Below the pieces are notes generated by a model. It did not search any database, had not been told where the DNA came from, and worked only from the letters and a program-made list of their open reading frames with translations. 64,000 nt of DNA from Prosopocoilus inquinatus (lineage: Eukaryota; Arthropoda; Insecta; Coleoptera; Lucanidae): NCBI GenBank assembly GCA_036172665.1, contig JAYKNF010000065.1, forward strand, positions 46,938 through 110,937. The letters run 5' to 3'. Below, piece after piece: positions 12,559-26,500 of this stretch. Positions within the stretch are counted from its first letter, which is position 1. Every line of letters begins with the position of its first letter. The translations under genes and the position numbers were made by a program.

Positions 12559-13250
12559 TACATCACAGGAACAACGCTAATACGTGTTGTTTCGTTTAAA
12601 ACTATTTCCAGCTTCTGCTGCGTCCGAAAACGTCTTACCTCACATCAGACTTACTGGAGTCCATCCAAACGTCAAATAACATGATAGATGAGTAAGGATC
12701 GATTAGATACATCACAGGAACAACGCTAATACGTGTTGTTTCGTTCAAAACTATTTCCAGCGTCTGCTGCGTCCGAGAACTTTGTATCTCACATCAGAGT
12801 TACAGGAGTCCATTCAAACATCAAATAACATGATAGATGAGTAAGGATCGATTAGATACATCACAGGAACAACGCTAATACGTGTTGTTTCGTTGAAAAC
12901 TATTTCCAGTTTCTGCTGCGTCCGAAATCTTTGTATCTCACATCAGAGTTACTGGAGTCCGTTCAAACGTCAAATAACATGATAGATGAGTAAGGATCGA
13001 TTAGATACATCACAGGAACAACGCTAATACGTGTTGTTTCGTTGAAAACTATTTCCAGTTTCTGCTGCGTCCGAAATCTTTGTATCTCACATCAGAGTTA
13101 CTGGAGTCCATCCAAACGTCAAATAACATGATAGATGAGTAAAACTATTTCCAGCTTGTGCTGCGTCCGAAAATTTCGTATCTCACATCAGAGTTACTGG
13201 AGTCCATCCAAACGTCAAATAACATGTTAGATAAGTAAGGATCGTTTAGA
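12559..13250. repeat. L-C-H-H mosaic with third truncated monomer
   Basis: This stretch holds an L monomer whose 3' end has been replaced by the common ATGATAGATGAG form, a C type with CCAGCGTCTG, and two GTTGAAAAC types. It ends in the third copy of the 53-bp deletion (junction 13142/13143). The CCAGCGTCTG mark is shared with the monomer at 6408, which also precedes a truncated monomer. Confidence 0.8.
13006..13250. repeat. 53-bp deletion, copy 3
   Basis: A full monomer plus 96-bp remnant, with the GAGTAAAACTATTTCC junction at 13142/13143. It is identical in structure to those at 6706, 8888 and 40816. Confidence 0.95.
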
Positions 13251-15336
13251 TACATCACAGGAACAACGCTAATGCGTGTTGTTTCGTTTAAAACTATTTC
13301 CAGCTTCTGCTGCGTCCGAAAATTTAGTATCTCACATCAGAGATACTGGAGTCCATCCAAACGTCAAATAACATGATAGATGAGTAAGGATCGATTAGAT
13401 ACATCACAGGAACAACGCTAATACGTGTTGTTTCGTTGAAAACTATTTCCGGCTTCTGCTGCCTCCGATATCTTTGTATCTCACATCAGAGTTACTGGAG
13501 TCCATCCAAACGTCAAATAACATGATAGATGAGTAAGGATCGATTAGATACATCACAGGAACAACGCTAATGCGTGTTGTTTCGTTTAAAACTATTTCCA
13601 GCTTCTGCTGCGTCCGAAAATTTCGTATCTCACATCAAAGTTACTGGAGTCCATCGAAACGCCAAATAACATGATAGATGAGTAAGGATCGATTAGATAC
13701 ATCACAGGAGCAACGCTAATGCGTGTTGTTTCGTTTAAAACTATTTCCAGCTTCAGCTGCGTCCGAGAACTTCTTATCTCACTTCAGAGTTACTGGAGCC
13801 CATCCAAACGCCAAATAACATGATAGATGAGTAAGGATCGATTAGATACATCGCAGGAACAACGCTAATGCGTGTTGTTTCGTTTAAAACTATTTCCAGC
13901 TTCTGCTGCGTCCGAAAATTTCGTATCTCACATCAAAGTTACTGGAGTCCATCGAAACGCCAAATAACATGATAGATGAGTAACGATCGATTAGATACAT
14001 CACAGGAGCAACGCTAATGCGTGTTGTTTCGTTTAAAACTATTTCCAGCTTCAGCTGCGTCCGAGAACTTCTTATCTCATTTCAGAGTTACTGGAGCCCA
14101 TCCAAACGCCAAATAACATGATAGATGAGTAAGGATCGATTAGATACATCACAGGAACAACGCTAATACGTGTTGTTTCGTTGAAAACTATTTCCAGTTT
14201 CTGCTGCGTCCGAAATCTTTGTATCTCACATCAGAGTTACTGGAGTCCGTTCAAACGTCAAATAACATGATAGATGAGTAAGGATCGATTAGATACATCA
14301 CAGGAACAACGCTAATGCGTGTTGTTTCGTTTAAAACTATTTCCAGCTTCTGCTGCGTCCGAAAATTTAGTATCTCACATCAGAGATACTGGAGTCCATC
14401 CAAACGTCAAATAACATGATAGATGAGTAAGGATCGATTAGATACATCACAGGAACAACGCTAATACGTGTTGTTTCGTTGAAAACTATTTCCGGCTTCT
14501 GCTGCGTCCGAAATCTTTGTATCTCACATCAGAGTTACTGGAGTCCATCCAAACGTCAAATAACATGATAGATGAGTAAGGATCGATTAGATACATCGCA
14601 GGAACAACGCTAATGCGTGTTGTTTCGTTTAAAACTATTTCCAGCTTCTGCTGCGTCCGAAAATTTCGTATCTCACATCAAAGTTACTGGAGTCCATCGA
14701 AACGCCAAATAACATGATAGATGAGTAACGATCGATTAGATACATCACAGGAGCAACGCTAATGCGTGTTGTTTCGTTTAAAACTATTTCCAGCTTCAGC
14801 TGCGTCCGAGAACTTCTTATCTCATTTCAGAGTTACTGGAGCCCATCCAAACGCCAAATAACATGATAGATGAGTAAGGATCGATTAGATACATGACGGG
14901 AACAACGCTAATACGTGTTGTTTCGTTCAAAACTATTTCCAGCTTCTGCTGCGTCCGAGAACTTTGTATCTCACATCAGAGTTACAGGAGTCCATTCAAA
15001 CATCAAATAACATGATAGATGAGTAAGGATCGATTAGATACATCACAGGAACAACGCTAATACGTGTTGTTTCGTTGAAAACTATTTCCAGTTTCTGCTG
15101 CGTCCGAAATCTTTGTATCTCACATCAGAGTTACTGGAGTCCGTTCAAACGTCAAATAACATGATAGATGAGTAAGGATCGATTAGATACATCACAGGAA
15201 CAACGCTAATACGTGTTGTTTCGTTGAAAACTATTTCCAGTTTCTGCTGCGTCCGAAATCTTTGTATCTCACATCAGAGTTACTGGAGTCCATCCAAACG
15301 TCAAATAACATGTTAGATAAGTAAGGATCGTTTAGA
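13251..15336. repeat. Block R copy 2, without truncated monomer
   Basis: The fourteen monomers M N A B A B H M N A B C H H correspond one to one with 6951-9036. The 96-bp truncated monomer that closes copy 1 is missing. The last monomer (15188-15336) has the 5' body of the GTTGAAAAC type but ends ATGTTAGATAAG and GGATCGTTTAG, the 3' end of the truncated monomer. The truncated unit was therefore lost by exchange within the shared CCATCCAAACGTC stretch, or this copy descends from a recombinant. Confidence 0.85.
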
Positions 15337-18300
15337 TACATCACAGGAACAACGCTAATGCGTATTGTTTCGTTTAAAACTATTTCCAGCTTCTGCTGCG
15401 TCCGAAAATTTAGTATCTCACATCAGAGATACTGGAGTCCATCCAAACGTCAAATAACATGATAGATGAGTAAGGATCGATTAGATACATCACAGGAACA
15501 ACGCTAATACGTGTTGTTTCGTTGAAAACTATTTCCGGCTTCTGCTGCCTCCGAAATCTTTGTATCTCACATCAGAGTTACTGGAGTCCATCCAAACGTC
15601 AAATAACATGATAGATGAGTAAGGATCGATTAGATACATCACAGGAACAACGCTAATGCGTGTTGTTTCGTTTAAAACTATTTCCAGCTTCTGCTGCGTC
15701 CGAAAATTTCGTATCTCACATCAAAGTTACTGGAGTCCATCGAAACGCCAAATAACATGATAGATGAGTAAGGATCGATTTGATACATCACAGGAGCAAC
15801 GCTAATGCGTATTGTTTCGTTTAAAACTATTTCCAGCTTCAGCTGCGTCCGAGAACTTCTTATCTCACTTCAGAGTTACTGGAGCCCATCCAAACGCCAA
15901 ATAACATGATAGATGAGTAAGGATCGATTAGATACATCACAGGAACAACGATAATACGTGTTGTTTCGTTCAAAACTATTTCCAGCTTCTGCTGCGTCCG
16001 AAAACTTTGTATCTCACATCAGAGTTACTGGAGTCCATTCAAACATCAAATAACATGATAGATGAGTAAGGATCGATTAGATACATCACAGGAACAACGC
16101 TAATTCGTGTTGTTTCATTTAAAACTATTTCCAGTTTCTGCTGCGTCCGAAAATTTCGTATCTCACATCAGAGTTACTGGAGTCCATCGAAACGCCAAAT
16201 AACATGATAGATGAGTAAGGATCGATTAGATACATCACAGGAACAACGCTAATACGTGTTGTTTCGTTTAAAACTATTTCCAGCTTCTGCTGCGTCCGAA
16301 AACGTCTTACCTCACATCAGACTTACTGGAGTCCATCCAAACGTCAAATAACATATTAGATAAGTAAGGATCGTTTAGTTACATCACAGGAACAACGCTA
16401 ATGCGTGTTGTTTCGTTTAAAACTATTTCCAGCTTCTGCTGCGTCCGAAAATTTAGTATCTCACATCAGAGATACTGGAGTCCATCCAAACGTCAAATAA
16501 CATGATAGATGAGTAAGGATCGATTAGATACATCACAGGAACAACGCTAATACGTGTTGTTTCGTTGAAAACTATTTCCGGCTTCTGCTGCGTCCGAAAT
16601 CTTTGTATCTCACATCAGAGTTACTGGAGTCCATCCAAACGTCAAATAACATGATAGATGAGTAAGGATCGATTAGATACATCACAGGATCAACGCTAAT
16701 GCGTGTTGTTTCGTTTAAAACTATTTCCAGCTTCTGCTGCGTCCGAAAATTTCGTATCTCACATCAAAGTTACTGGAGTCCATCGAAACGCCAAATAACA
16801 TGATAGATGAGTAAGGATCGATTAGATACATCACAGGAACAACGCTAATGCGTGTTGTTTCGTTTAAAACTATTTCCAGCTTCAGCTGCGTCCGAGAACT
16901 TCGTATCTCACTTCAGAGTTACTGGAGCCCATCCAAACGTCAAATAACATGATAGATGAGTAAGGATCGATTACATACATCACAGGAACAACGCTAATGA
17001 GTGTTGTTTCATTTAAAACTATTTCCAGCTTGTGCTGCGTCCGAAAATTTCGTATCTCACATCAGAGTTACTGGAGTCCATCGAAACGTCAAATAACATA
17101 GTAGATAAGTAAGGATCGATTAGATACATCACAGGAACAACGCTAATACGTGTTATTTCGTTCAAAACTATTTCCAGCTTCTGCTGCGTCCGAGAACTTT
17201 GTATCTCACATCAGAGTTACTGGATTTCGTTCAAACGTCAAATAACATGATAGATGAGTAAGGATCGATTAGATACATCACAGGAACAACGCTAATACGT
17301 GTTGTTTCGTTGAAAACTATTTCCAGTTTCTGCTGCGTCCGAAATCTTTGTATCTCACATCAGAGTTACTGGAGTCCATCCAAACGTCAAATAACATGAT
17401 AGATGAGTAAGGATCGATTAGATACATCACAGGAACAACGCTAATACGTGTTATTTCGTTTAAAACTATTTCCAGCTTCTGCTGCGTCCGAAAACGTCTT
17501 ACCTCACATCAGACTTACTGGAGTCCATCCAAACGTCAAATAACATGTTAGATAAGTAAGGATCGTTTAGATACATCACAGGAACAACGCTAATGCGTGT
17601 TGTTTCTTTTAAAACTATTTCCAGCTTCAGCTGCGTCCGAGAACTTCGTATCTCACTTCAGAGTTACTGGAGCCCATCCAAACGTCAAATAACATGATAG
17701 ATGAGTAAGGATCGATTACATACATCACAGGAACAACGCTAATGCGTGTTGTTTCATTTAAAACTATTTCCAGCTTGTGCTGCGTCCGAAAATTTCGTAT
17801 CTCACATCAGAGTTACTGGAGTCCATCCAAACGTCAAATAACATGATAGATGAGTAAGGATCGATTAGATACATCACAGGAACAACGCTAATACGTGTTG
17901 TTTCGTTTAAAACTATTTCCAGCTTCTGCTGCGTCCGAAAACGTCTTACCTCACATCAGACTTACTGGAGTCCATCCAAACGTCAAATAACATGTTAGAT
18001 AAGTAAGGATCGTTTAGATACATCACAGGAACAACGCTAATGCGTGTTGTTTCGTTTAAAACTATTTCCAGCTTCTGCTGCGTCCGAAAATTTAGTATCT
18101 CACATCAGAGATACTGGAGTCCATCCAAACGTCAAATAACATGATAGATGAGTAAGGATCGATTAGATACATCACAGGAACAACGCTAATACGTGTTGTT
18201 TCGTTGAAAACTATTTCCGGCTTCTGCTGCGTCCGAAATCTTTGTATCTCACATCAGAGTTACTGGAGTCCGTTCAAACGTCAAATAACATGATAGATGA

Positions 18301-20998
18301 GTAAGGATCGATTAGATACATCACAGGAACAACGCTAATACGTGTTGTTTCGTTTAAAACTATTTCCAGCTTCTGCTGCGTCCGAAATCTTTGTATCTCA
18401 CATCAGAGTTACTGGAGTCCATCCAAACGTCAAATAACATGATAGATGAGTAAGGATCGATTAGATACATCACAGGAACAACGCTAATACGTGTTATTTC
18501 GTTTAAAACTATTTCCAGCTTCTGCTGCGTCCGAAAACGTCTTACCTCACATCAGAGTTACTGGAGTCCATCCAAACGTCAAATAACATGTTAGATAAGT
18601 AAGGATCGTTTAGATACATCACAGGAACAACGATAATGCGTGTTGTTTCTTTTAAAACTATTTCCAGCTTCAGCTGCGTCCGAGAACTTCGTATCTCACT
18701 TCAGAGTTACTGGAGCCCATCCAAACGTCAAATAACATGATAGATGAGTAAGGATCGATTAGATACATCACAGGAACAACGCTAATGCGTGTTGTTTCGT
18801 TTAAAACTATTTCCAGCTTCTGCTGCGTCCGAAAATTTCGTATCTCACATCAAAGTTACTGGAGTCCATCGAAACGCCAAATAACATGATAGATGAGTAA
18901 AGATCGATTAGATACATCACAGGAGCAACGCTAATGCGTGTTGTTTCGTTTAAAACTATTTCCAGCTTCAGCTGCGTCCGAGAAATTCTTATCTCACTTC
19001 AGAGTTACTGGAGCCCATCCAAACGCCAAATAACATGATAGATGAGTAAGGATCGATTAGATACATTACAGGAACAACGCTAATACGTGTTGTTTCGTTC
19101 AAAACTATTTCCAGCTTCTGCTGCGTCCGAGAACTTTGTATCTCACATCAGAGTTACTGGAGTCCATTCAAACATCAAATAACATGATAGATGAGTAAGG
19201 ATCGATTAGATACATCACAGGAACAACGCTAATGCGTGTTGTTTCATTTAAAACTATTTCCAGTTTCTGCTGCGTCCGAAAATTTCGTATCTCACATCAG
19301 AGTTACTGGAGTACATCCAAACGTCAAATAACATGATAGATGAGTAAGGATCGATTAGATACATCACATCAACAACGATAATACTTGTTGTTTCGTTTAA
19401 AACTATTTCCAGCTTCTGCTGCGTCCGAAAGCGTCGTATCTCACATCAGAGTTACTGGAGTCCATCGAAACATCAAATAGCATGATAGATAAGTAAGGAT
19501 CGATTAGATACAGCACAGGAACAACGCTAATACGTGTTGTTTCGTTCAAAACTATTTCCAGCTTCTGCTGCGTCCGATAACTTTGTATCTCACATCAGAG
19601 TTACTGGAGTCCATCCAAACGTCAAATAACATGATAGATGTGTAAGGATCGATTAGATACATCACAGGAACAACGCTAATGCGTGTTGTTTCGTTTAAAA
19701 CTATTTCCAGCTTCTGCTGCGTCCGAAAATTTCGTATCTCACATCAAAGTTACTGGAGTCCATCGAAACGCCAAATAACATGATAGATGAGTAAGGATCG
19801 ATTAGATACATCACAGGAACAACGCTAATACGTGTTGTTTCGTTGAAAACTATTTCCAGCTTGTGCTGTGTCCGAAAATTTCGTATCTCAGATCAGAGTT
19901 ACTGGAGTCCATCGAAACGTCAAATAACATAGTAGATAAGTAAGGATCGATTAGATACATCACAGGAACAACGCTAATACGTGTTATTTCGTTCAAAACT
20001 ATTTCCAGCTTCTGCTGCGTCCGAGAACTTTGTATCTCACATCAGAGTTACTGGAGTCCGTTCAAACGTCAAATAACATGATAGATGAGTAAGGATCGAT
20101 TAGGTACATCACAGGAACAACGCTAATACGTGTTGTTTCGTTGAAAACTATTTCCAGCTTCTGCTGCGTCCGAAATCTTTGTATCTCACGTCAGAGTTAC
20201 TGGAGTCCATCCAAACGTCAAATAACATGATAGATGAGTAAGGATCGATTAGATACATCACAGGAACAACGCTAATGCGTGTTGTTTCGTTTAAAACTAT
20301 TTCCAGCTTCTGCTGCGTCCGAAAATTTCGTATCTCACATCAAAGTTACTGGAGTCCATCGAAACGCCAAATAACATGATAGATGAGTAAGGATCGATTA
20401 GATACATCACAGGAACAACGCTAATGCGTGTTCTTTCGTTTAAAACTATTTCCAGCTTCACCTGCGTCCGAGAACTTCTTATCTCACTTCAGAGTTACTG
20501 GAGTCCATTGAAACGTCAAATAACATGATAGATGAGTAAGGATCGATTAGATACATCACAGGAACAACGCTAATGCGTGTTGTTTCATTTAAAATTATTT
20601 CCAGCTTCTGCTGCGTCCGAAAATTTCGTATCTCACATCAGAGTTACTGGAGTCCATCGAAACGTCAAATAACATGATAGATGAGTAAGGATCGATTAGA
20701 TACATCACAGGAACAACGCTAATGCGTGTTGTTTCATTTAAAACTATTTCCAGCTTCTGCTGCGTCCGAAAATTTCGTATCTCACATCAGAGATACTGGA
20801 GTCCATCCAAACGTCAAATAACATGATAGATGAGTAAGGATCGATTAGATACATCACAGGAACAACGCTAATACGTGTTGTTTCGTTTAAAACTATTTCC
20901 AGCTCCTGCTGCGTCCAAAAACTTCGTATCTCACATCAGAGTTACTAGAGTCCGTCGAAACGTCAAATAACATGATAGATGAGTAAGGATCGATTAGA
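15337..20998. repeat. Mosaic of A-N monomers, 38 units
   Basis: Thirty-eight in-phase monomers run M N A B C D L M N A E F G H I J K L M N H I J A B C D, followed by CACATCAAC, ACAGCACAGG and other types. A rare GGATCAACG in the A monomer at 16678 also marks the A monomer at 43594, and AAAGATCG with GAGAAATTC marks the A-B pairs at 18764 and 46127. The stretch 16529-19210 is therefore related to 43445-46573. From 20403 the CGTGTTCTTTCG, TTTAAAATT and CTCCTGCTG types lead into block P copy 2. Confidence 0.8.
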
Positions 20999-23531
20999 TA
21001 CATCACAGAAACAACGCTAATGCGTGTTGTTTCGTTGAAAACTATTTCCAGCTTCTGCTGCGTCCGAAAATTTCGTATCTCACATCAGAGTTACTGGAGT
21101 CCATCGAAACGTCAAATAACATAGTAGCTAAGTAAGGATCGATTAGATACATCACAGGAACAACGCTAATACGTGTTGTTTCGTTGAAAACTATTTCCAG
21201 CTTCTGCTGCGTCCGAAATCTTTGTATCTCACATCAGAGTTACTGGAGTACATCCAAACGTCAAATAACATGATAGATGAGTAAGGATCGATTAGATACA
21301 TCACATCAACAACGCTAATACTTGTTGTTTCGTTTAAAACTATTTCCAGCTTCTGCTGCGTCCGAAAACGTCGTATCTCACATCAGAGTTACTGGAGTCC
21401 ATCGAAACATCAAATAACATGATAGATAAGTAAGGATCGATTAGATACAGCACAGGAACAACGCTAATACGTGTTGTTTCGTTCAAAACTATTTCCAGCT
21501 TCTGCTGCGTCCGATAACTTTGTATCTCACATCAGAGTTACTGGAGTCCATCCAAACGTCAAATAACATGATAGATGAGTAAGGATCGATTAGATACATC
21601 ACAGGAACAACGCTAATGCGTGTTGCTTCATTTAAAATTATTTCCAGCTTCTGCTGCGTCCGAAAATTTCGTATCTCACATCAGAGTTACTGGAGTCCAT
21701 CCAAACGTCAAATAACATGATAGATGAGTAAGGATCGATTAGATACATCACAGGAACAACGCTAATGCGTGTTGTTTCGTTTAAAACTATTTCCAGCTTC
21801 TGCTGCGTCCGAGAACTTCTTATCTCACTTCAGAGTTACTGGAGCCCATCCAAACGCCAAATAACATGATAGATGAGTAAGGATCGATTAGATACATCAC
21901 AGGAACAACGCTAATACGTGTTGTTTCGTTCAAAACTATTTCCAGCTTCTGCTGCGTCCGAGAACTTTGTATCTCACATCAGAGTTACTGGAGTCCATTC
22001 AAACATCAAATAACATGATAGATGAGTAAGGATCGATTAGATACATCACAGGAACAACGCATTAGCGTGTTGTTTCATTTAAAACTATTTCCAGTTTCTG
22101 CTGCGTCCGAAAATTTCGTATCTCACATCAGAGTTACTGGAGTCCATCGAAACGCCAAATAACATGATAGATGAGTAAGGATCGATTAGATACATCACAG
22201 GAACAACTCTAATGCGTGTTGTTTCGTTTAAAACTATTTCCAGCTTCAGCTGCGTCCGAGAACTTCGTATCTCACTTCAGAGTTACTGGAGCCCATCCAA
22301 ACGTCAAATAACATGATAGATGAGTAAGGATCGATTACATACATCACAGGAACAACGCTAATGAGTGTTGTTTCATTTAAAACTATTTCCAGCTTGTGCT
22401 GCGTCCGAAAATTTCGAATCTCACATCAGAGTTACTGGAGTCCATCGAAACGTCAAATAACATAGTAGATAAGTAAGGATCGATTAGATACATCACAGGA
22501 ACAACGCTAATACGTGTTATTTCGTTTAAAACTATTTCCAGCTTCTGCTGCGTCCGAAAACGTCTTACCTCACATCAGACTTACTGGAGTCCATCCAAAC
22601 GTCAAATAACATGTTAGATAAGTAAGGATCGTTTAGATACATCACAGGAACAACGCTAATGCGTGTTGTTTCTTTTAAAACTATTTCCAGCTTCAACTGC
22701 GTCCGAGAACTTCGTATCTCACTTCAGAGTTACTGGAGCCCATCCAAACGTCAGATAACATGATAGATGAGTAAGGATCGATTACATACATCACAGGAAC
22801 AACGCTAATGCGTGTTGTTTCATTTAAAACTATTTCCAGCTTGTGCTGCGTCCGAAAATTTCGTATCTCACATCAGAGTTACTGGAGTCCATCCAAACGT
22901 CAAATAACATGATAGATGAGTAAGGATCGATTAGATACATCACAGGAACAACGCTAATACGTGTTGTTTCGTTTAAAACTATTTCCAGCTTCTGCTGCGT
23001 CCGAAAACGTCTTACCTCACATCAGACATACTGGAGTCCATCCAAACGTCAAATAACATGTTAGATAATTAAGGATCGTTTAGATACATCACAGGAACAA
23101 CGCTAATGCGTGTTGTTTCGTTTAAAACTATTTCCAGCTTCTGCTGCGTCCGAAAATTTAGTATCTCACATCAGAGATACTGGAGTCCATCCAAACGTCA
23201 AATAACATGATAGATGAGTAAGGATCGATTAGATACATCACAGGAACAACGCTAATACGTGTTGTTTCGTTGAAAACTATTTCCGGCTTCTGCTGCGTCC
23301 GAAATCTTTGTATCTCACATCAGAGTTACTGGAGTCCATCCATACGTCAAATAACATGATAGATGAGTAAGGATCGATTAGATACATCACAGGAACAACG
23401 CTAATGCGTGTTGTTTCATTTAAAATTATTTCCAGCTTCTGCTGCGTCCGAAAATTTCGTATCTCACATCAGAGTTACTGGAGTCCATCGAAACGTCAAA
23501 TAACATGATAGATGAGTAAGGATCGATTAGA
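20999..23531. repeat. Block P copy 2, 17 monomers
   Basis: It opens with ACAGAAACAAC and follows the block P order. It shares with copy 3 at 32025 (11026 bp, 74 monomers downstream) several rare marks: GCTTCATTTAAAATT (fifth monomer), CGCATTAGCG (eighth), CTTCAACTGCG (twelfth), AGATAATTAAGG (fourteenth) and CCATCCATACG (sixteenth). I saw about four base differences between the two copies by eye. Such high identity at an 11-kb distance indicates recent segmental duplication or conversion. Confidence 0.88.
22057..22068. other. Hairpin-loop micro-inversion, TAAT to ATTA
   Basis: Monomers of this type normally read ACGC-TAAT-GCGT. Here the loop reads ATTA (22061-22064) between unchanged ACGC and GCGT arms. 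The arms are inverted repeats of each other, so flipping the hairpin reproduces the arms and reverses only the loop. The change is thus best explained as a 4-bp inversion rather than two separate substitutions. The same state occurs at 33083-33094. Confidence 0.85.
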
Positions 23532-26500
23532 TACATCACAGGAACAACGCTAATACGTGTTGTTTCGTTGAAAACTATTTCCGGCTTCTGCTGCGTCCGA
23601 AATCTTTGTATCTCACATCAGAGTTACTGGAGTCCATCCATACGCCAAATAACATGATAGATGAGTAAGGATCGATTAGATACATCACAGGAACAACGCT
23701 AATACGTGTTGTTTCGTTCAAAACTATTTCCAGCTTCTGCTGCGTCCGAGAACTTTGTATCTCACATCAGAGTTACTGGAGTCCATTCAAACGTCAAATA
23801 ACATGATAGATGAGTAAGGATCGATTAGATACATCACAGGAACAACGCTAATGCGTGTTGTTTCGTTTAAAACTATTTCCAGCTTCTGCTGCGTCCGAAA
23901 ACGTCGTATATCACATCAGACTTACTGGAGTCCATCCAAACGTCAAATAACATGTTAGATAAGTAAGGATCGTTTAGATACATCACAGGAACAACACTAA
24001 TGCGTGTTGTTTCGTTTAAAACTATTTCCAGCTTCTGCTGCGTCCGAAAATTTCGTATCTCACATCAGAGATACTAGAGTCCATCCAAACGTCAAATAAC
24101 ATGATAGATGAGTAAGGATCGATTAGATACATCACAGGAACAACGCTAATGCGTGTTGTTTCGTTTAAAACTATTTCCAGCTTCTGCTGCGTCCGAAAAT
24201 TTCGTATCTCACATCAGAGATACTGGAGTCCATCCAAACGTCAAATAACATGATAGATGAGTAAGGATCGATTAGATACATCACAGGAACAACGCTAATA
24301 CGTGTTGTTTCGTTTAAAACTATTTCCAGCTCCTGCTGCGTCCAAAAACTTCGTATCTCACATCAGAGTTACTAGAGTCCATCGAAACGTCAAATAACAT
24401 GATAGATGAGTAAGGATCGATTAGATACATCACAGGAACAACGCTAATGCGTGTTGTTTCGTTTAAAACTATTTCCAGCTTCTGCTGCGTCCGAAAATTT
24501 CGTATCTCACATCAGAGATACTAGAGTCCATCCAAACGTCAAATAACATGATAGATGAGTAAGGATCGATTAGATACATCACAGGAACAACGCTAATGCG
24601 TGTTGTTTCGTTTAAAACTATTTCCAGCTTCTGCTGCGTCCGAAAATTTCGTATCTCACATCAGAGATACTGGAGTCCATCCAAACGTCAAATAACATGA
24701 TAGATGAGCAAGGATCGATTAGATACATCACAGGAACAACGCTAATACGTGTTGTTTCGTTTAAAACTATTTCCAGCTCCTGCTGCGTCCGAAAACGTCG
24801 TATATCACATCAGACTTACTGGAGTCCATCCAAACGTCAAATAACATGTTAGATAAGTAAGGATCGTTTAGATACATCACAGGAACAACACTAATGCGTG
24901 TTGTTTCGTTTAAAACTATTTCCAGCTTCTGCTGCGTCCGAAAATTTCGTATCTCACATCAGAGATACTAGAGTCCATCCAAACGTCAAATAACATGATA
25001 GATGAGTAAGGATCGATTACATACATCACAGGAACAACGCTAATGCGTGTTGTTTCATTTAAAACTATTTCCAGCTTGTGCTGCGTCCGAAAATTTCGTA
25101 TCTCACATCAGAGTTACTGGAGTCCATCGAAACGTCAAATAACATAGTAGATAAGTAAGGATCGATTAGATACATCACAGGAACAACGCTAATACGTGTT
25201 ATTTCGTTCAAAACTATTTCCAGCTTCTGCTGCGTCCGAGAACTTTGTATCTCACATCAGAGTTACTGGAGTCCGTTCAAACGTCAAATAACATGATAGA
25301 TGAGTAAGGATCGATTAGATACATCACATCAACAACGCTAATACTTGTTGTTTCGTTTAAAACTATTTCCAGCATCTGCTGCGTCCGAAAACGTCGTATC
25401 TCACATCAGAGTTACTGGAGTCCATCGAAACATCAAATAACATGATAGATAAGTAAGGATCGATTAGATACAGCACAGGAACAACGCTAATACGTGTTGT
25501 TTCGTTCAAAACTATTTCCAGCTTCTGCTGCGTCCGATAACATTGTATCTCACATCAGAGTTACTGGAGTCCATCCAAACGTCAAATAACATGATAGATG
25601 AGTAAGGATCGATTAGATACATCACAGGAACAACGCTAATGCGTGTTGTTTCGTTTAAAACTATTTCCAGCTTCTGCTGCGTCCGAAAATTTCGTATCTC
25701 ACATCAAAGTTACTGGAGTCCATCGAAACGCCAAATAACATGATAGATGAGTAAGGATCGATTAGATACATCACAGGAACAACGCTAATGCGTGTTCTTT
25801 CGTTTAAAACTATTTCCAGCTTCAGCTGCGTCCGAGAACTTCTTATCTCACTTCAGAGTTACTGGAGTCCATTGAAACGTCAAATAACATGATAGATGAG
25901 TAAGGATCGATTAGATACATCACAGGAACAACGCTAATGCGTGTTGTTTAATTTAAAACTATTTTCAGCTTCTGCTGCGTCCGAAAATTTCGTATCTCAC
26001 ATCAGAGTTACTGGAGTCCATCGAAACGTCAAATAACATGATAGATGAGTAAGGATCGATTAGATACATCACAGGAACAACGCTAATGCGTGTTGTTTCA
26101 TTTAAAACTATTTCCAGCTTCTGCTGCGTCCGAAAATTTCGTATCTCACATCAGAGATACTGGAGTCCATCCAAACGTCAAATAACATGATAGATGAGTA
26201 AGGATCGATTAGATACATCACAGGAACAACGCTAATACGTGTTCTTTCGTTTAAAACTATTTCCAGCTTCTGCTGCGTCCAAAAACTTCGTATCTCACAT
26301 CAGAGTTACTAGAGTCCGTCGAAACGTCAAATAACATGATAGATGAGTAAGGATCGATTAGATACATCACAGGAACAACGCTAATGCGTGTTGTTTCGTT
26401 TAAAACTATTTCCAGCTTCAGCTGCGTCCGAGAACTTCGTATCTCACTTCAGAGTTACTGGAGCCCATCCAAACGTCAAATAACATGATAGATGAGTAAG

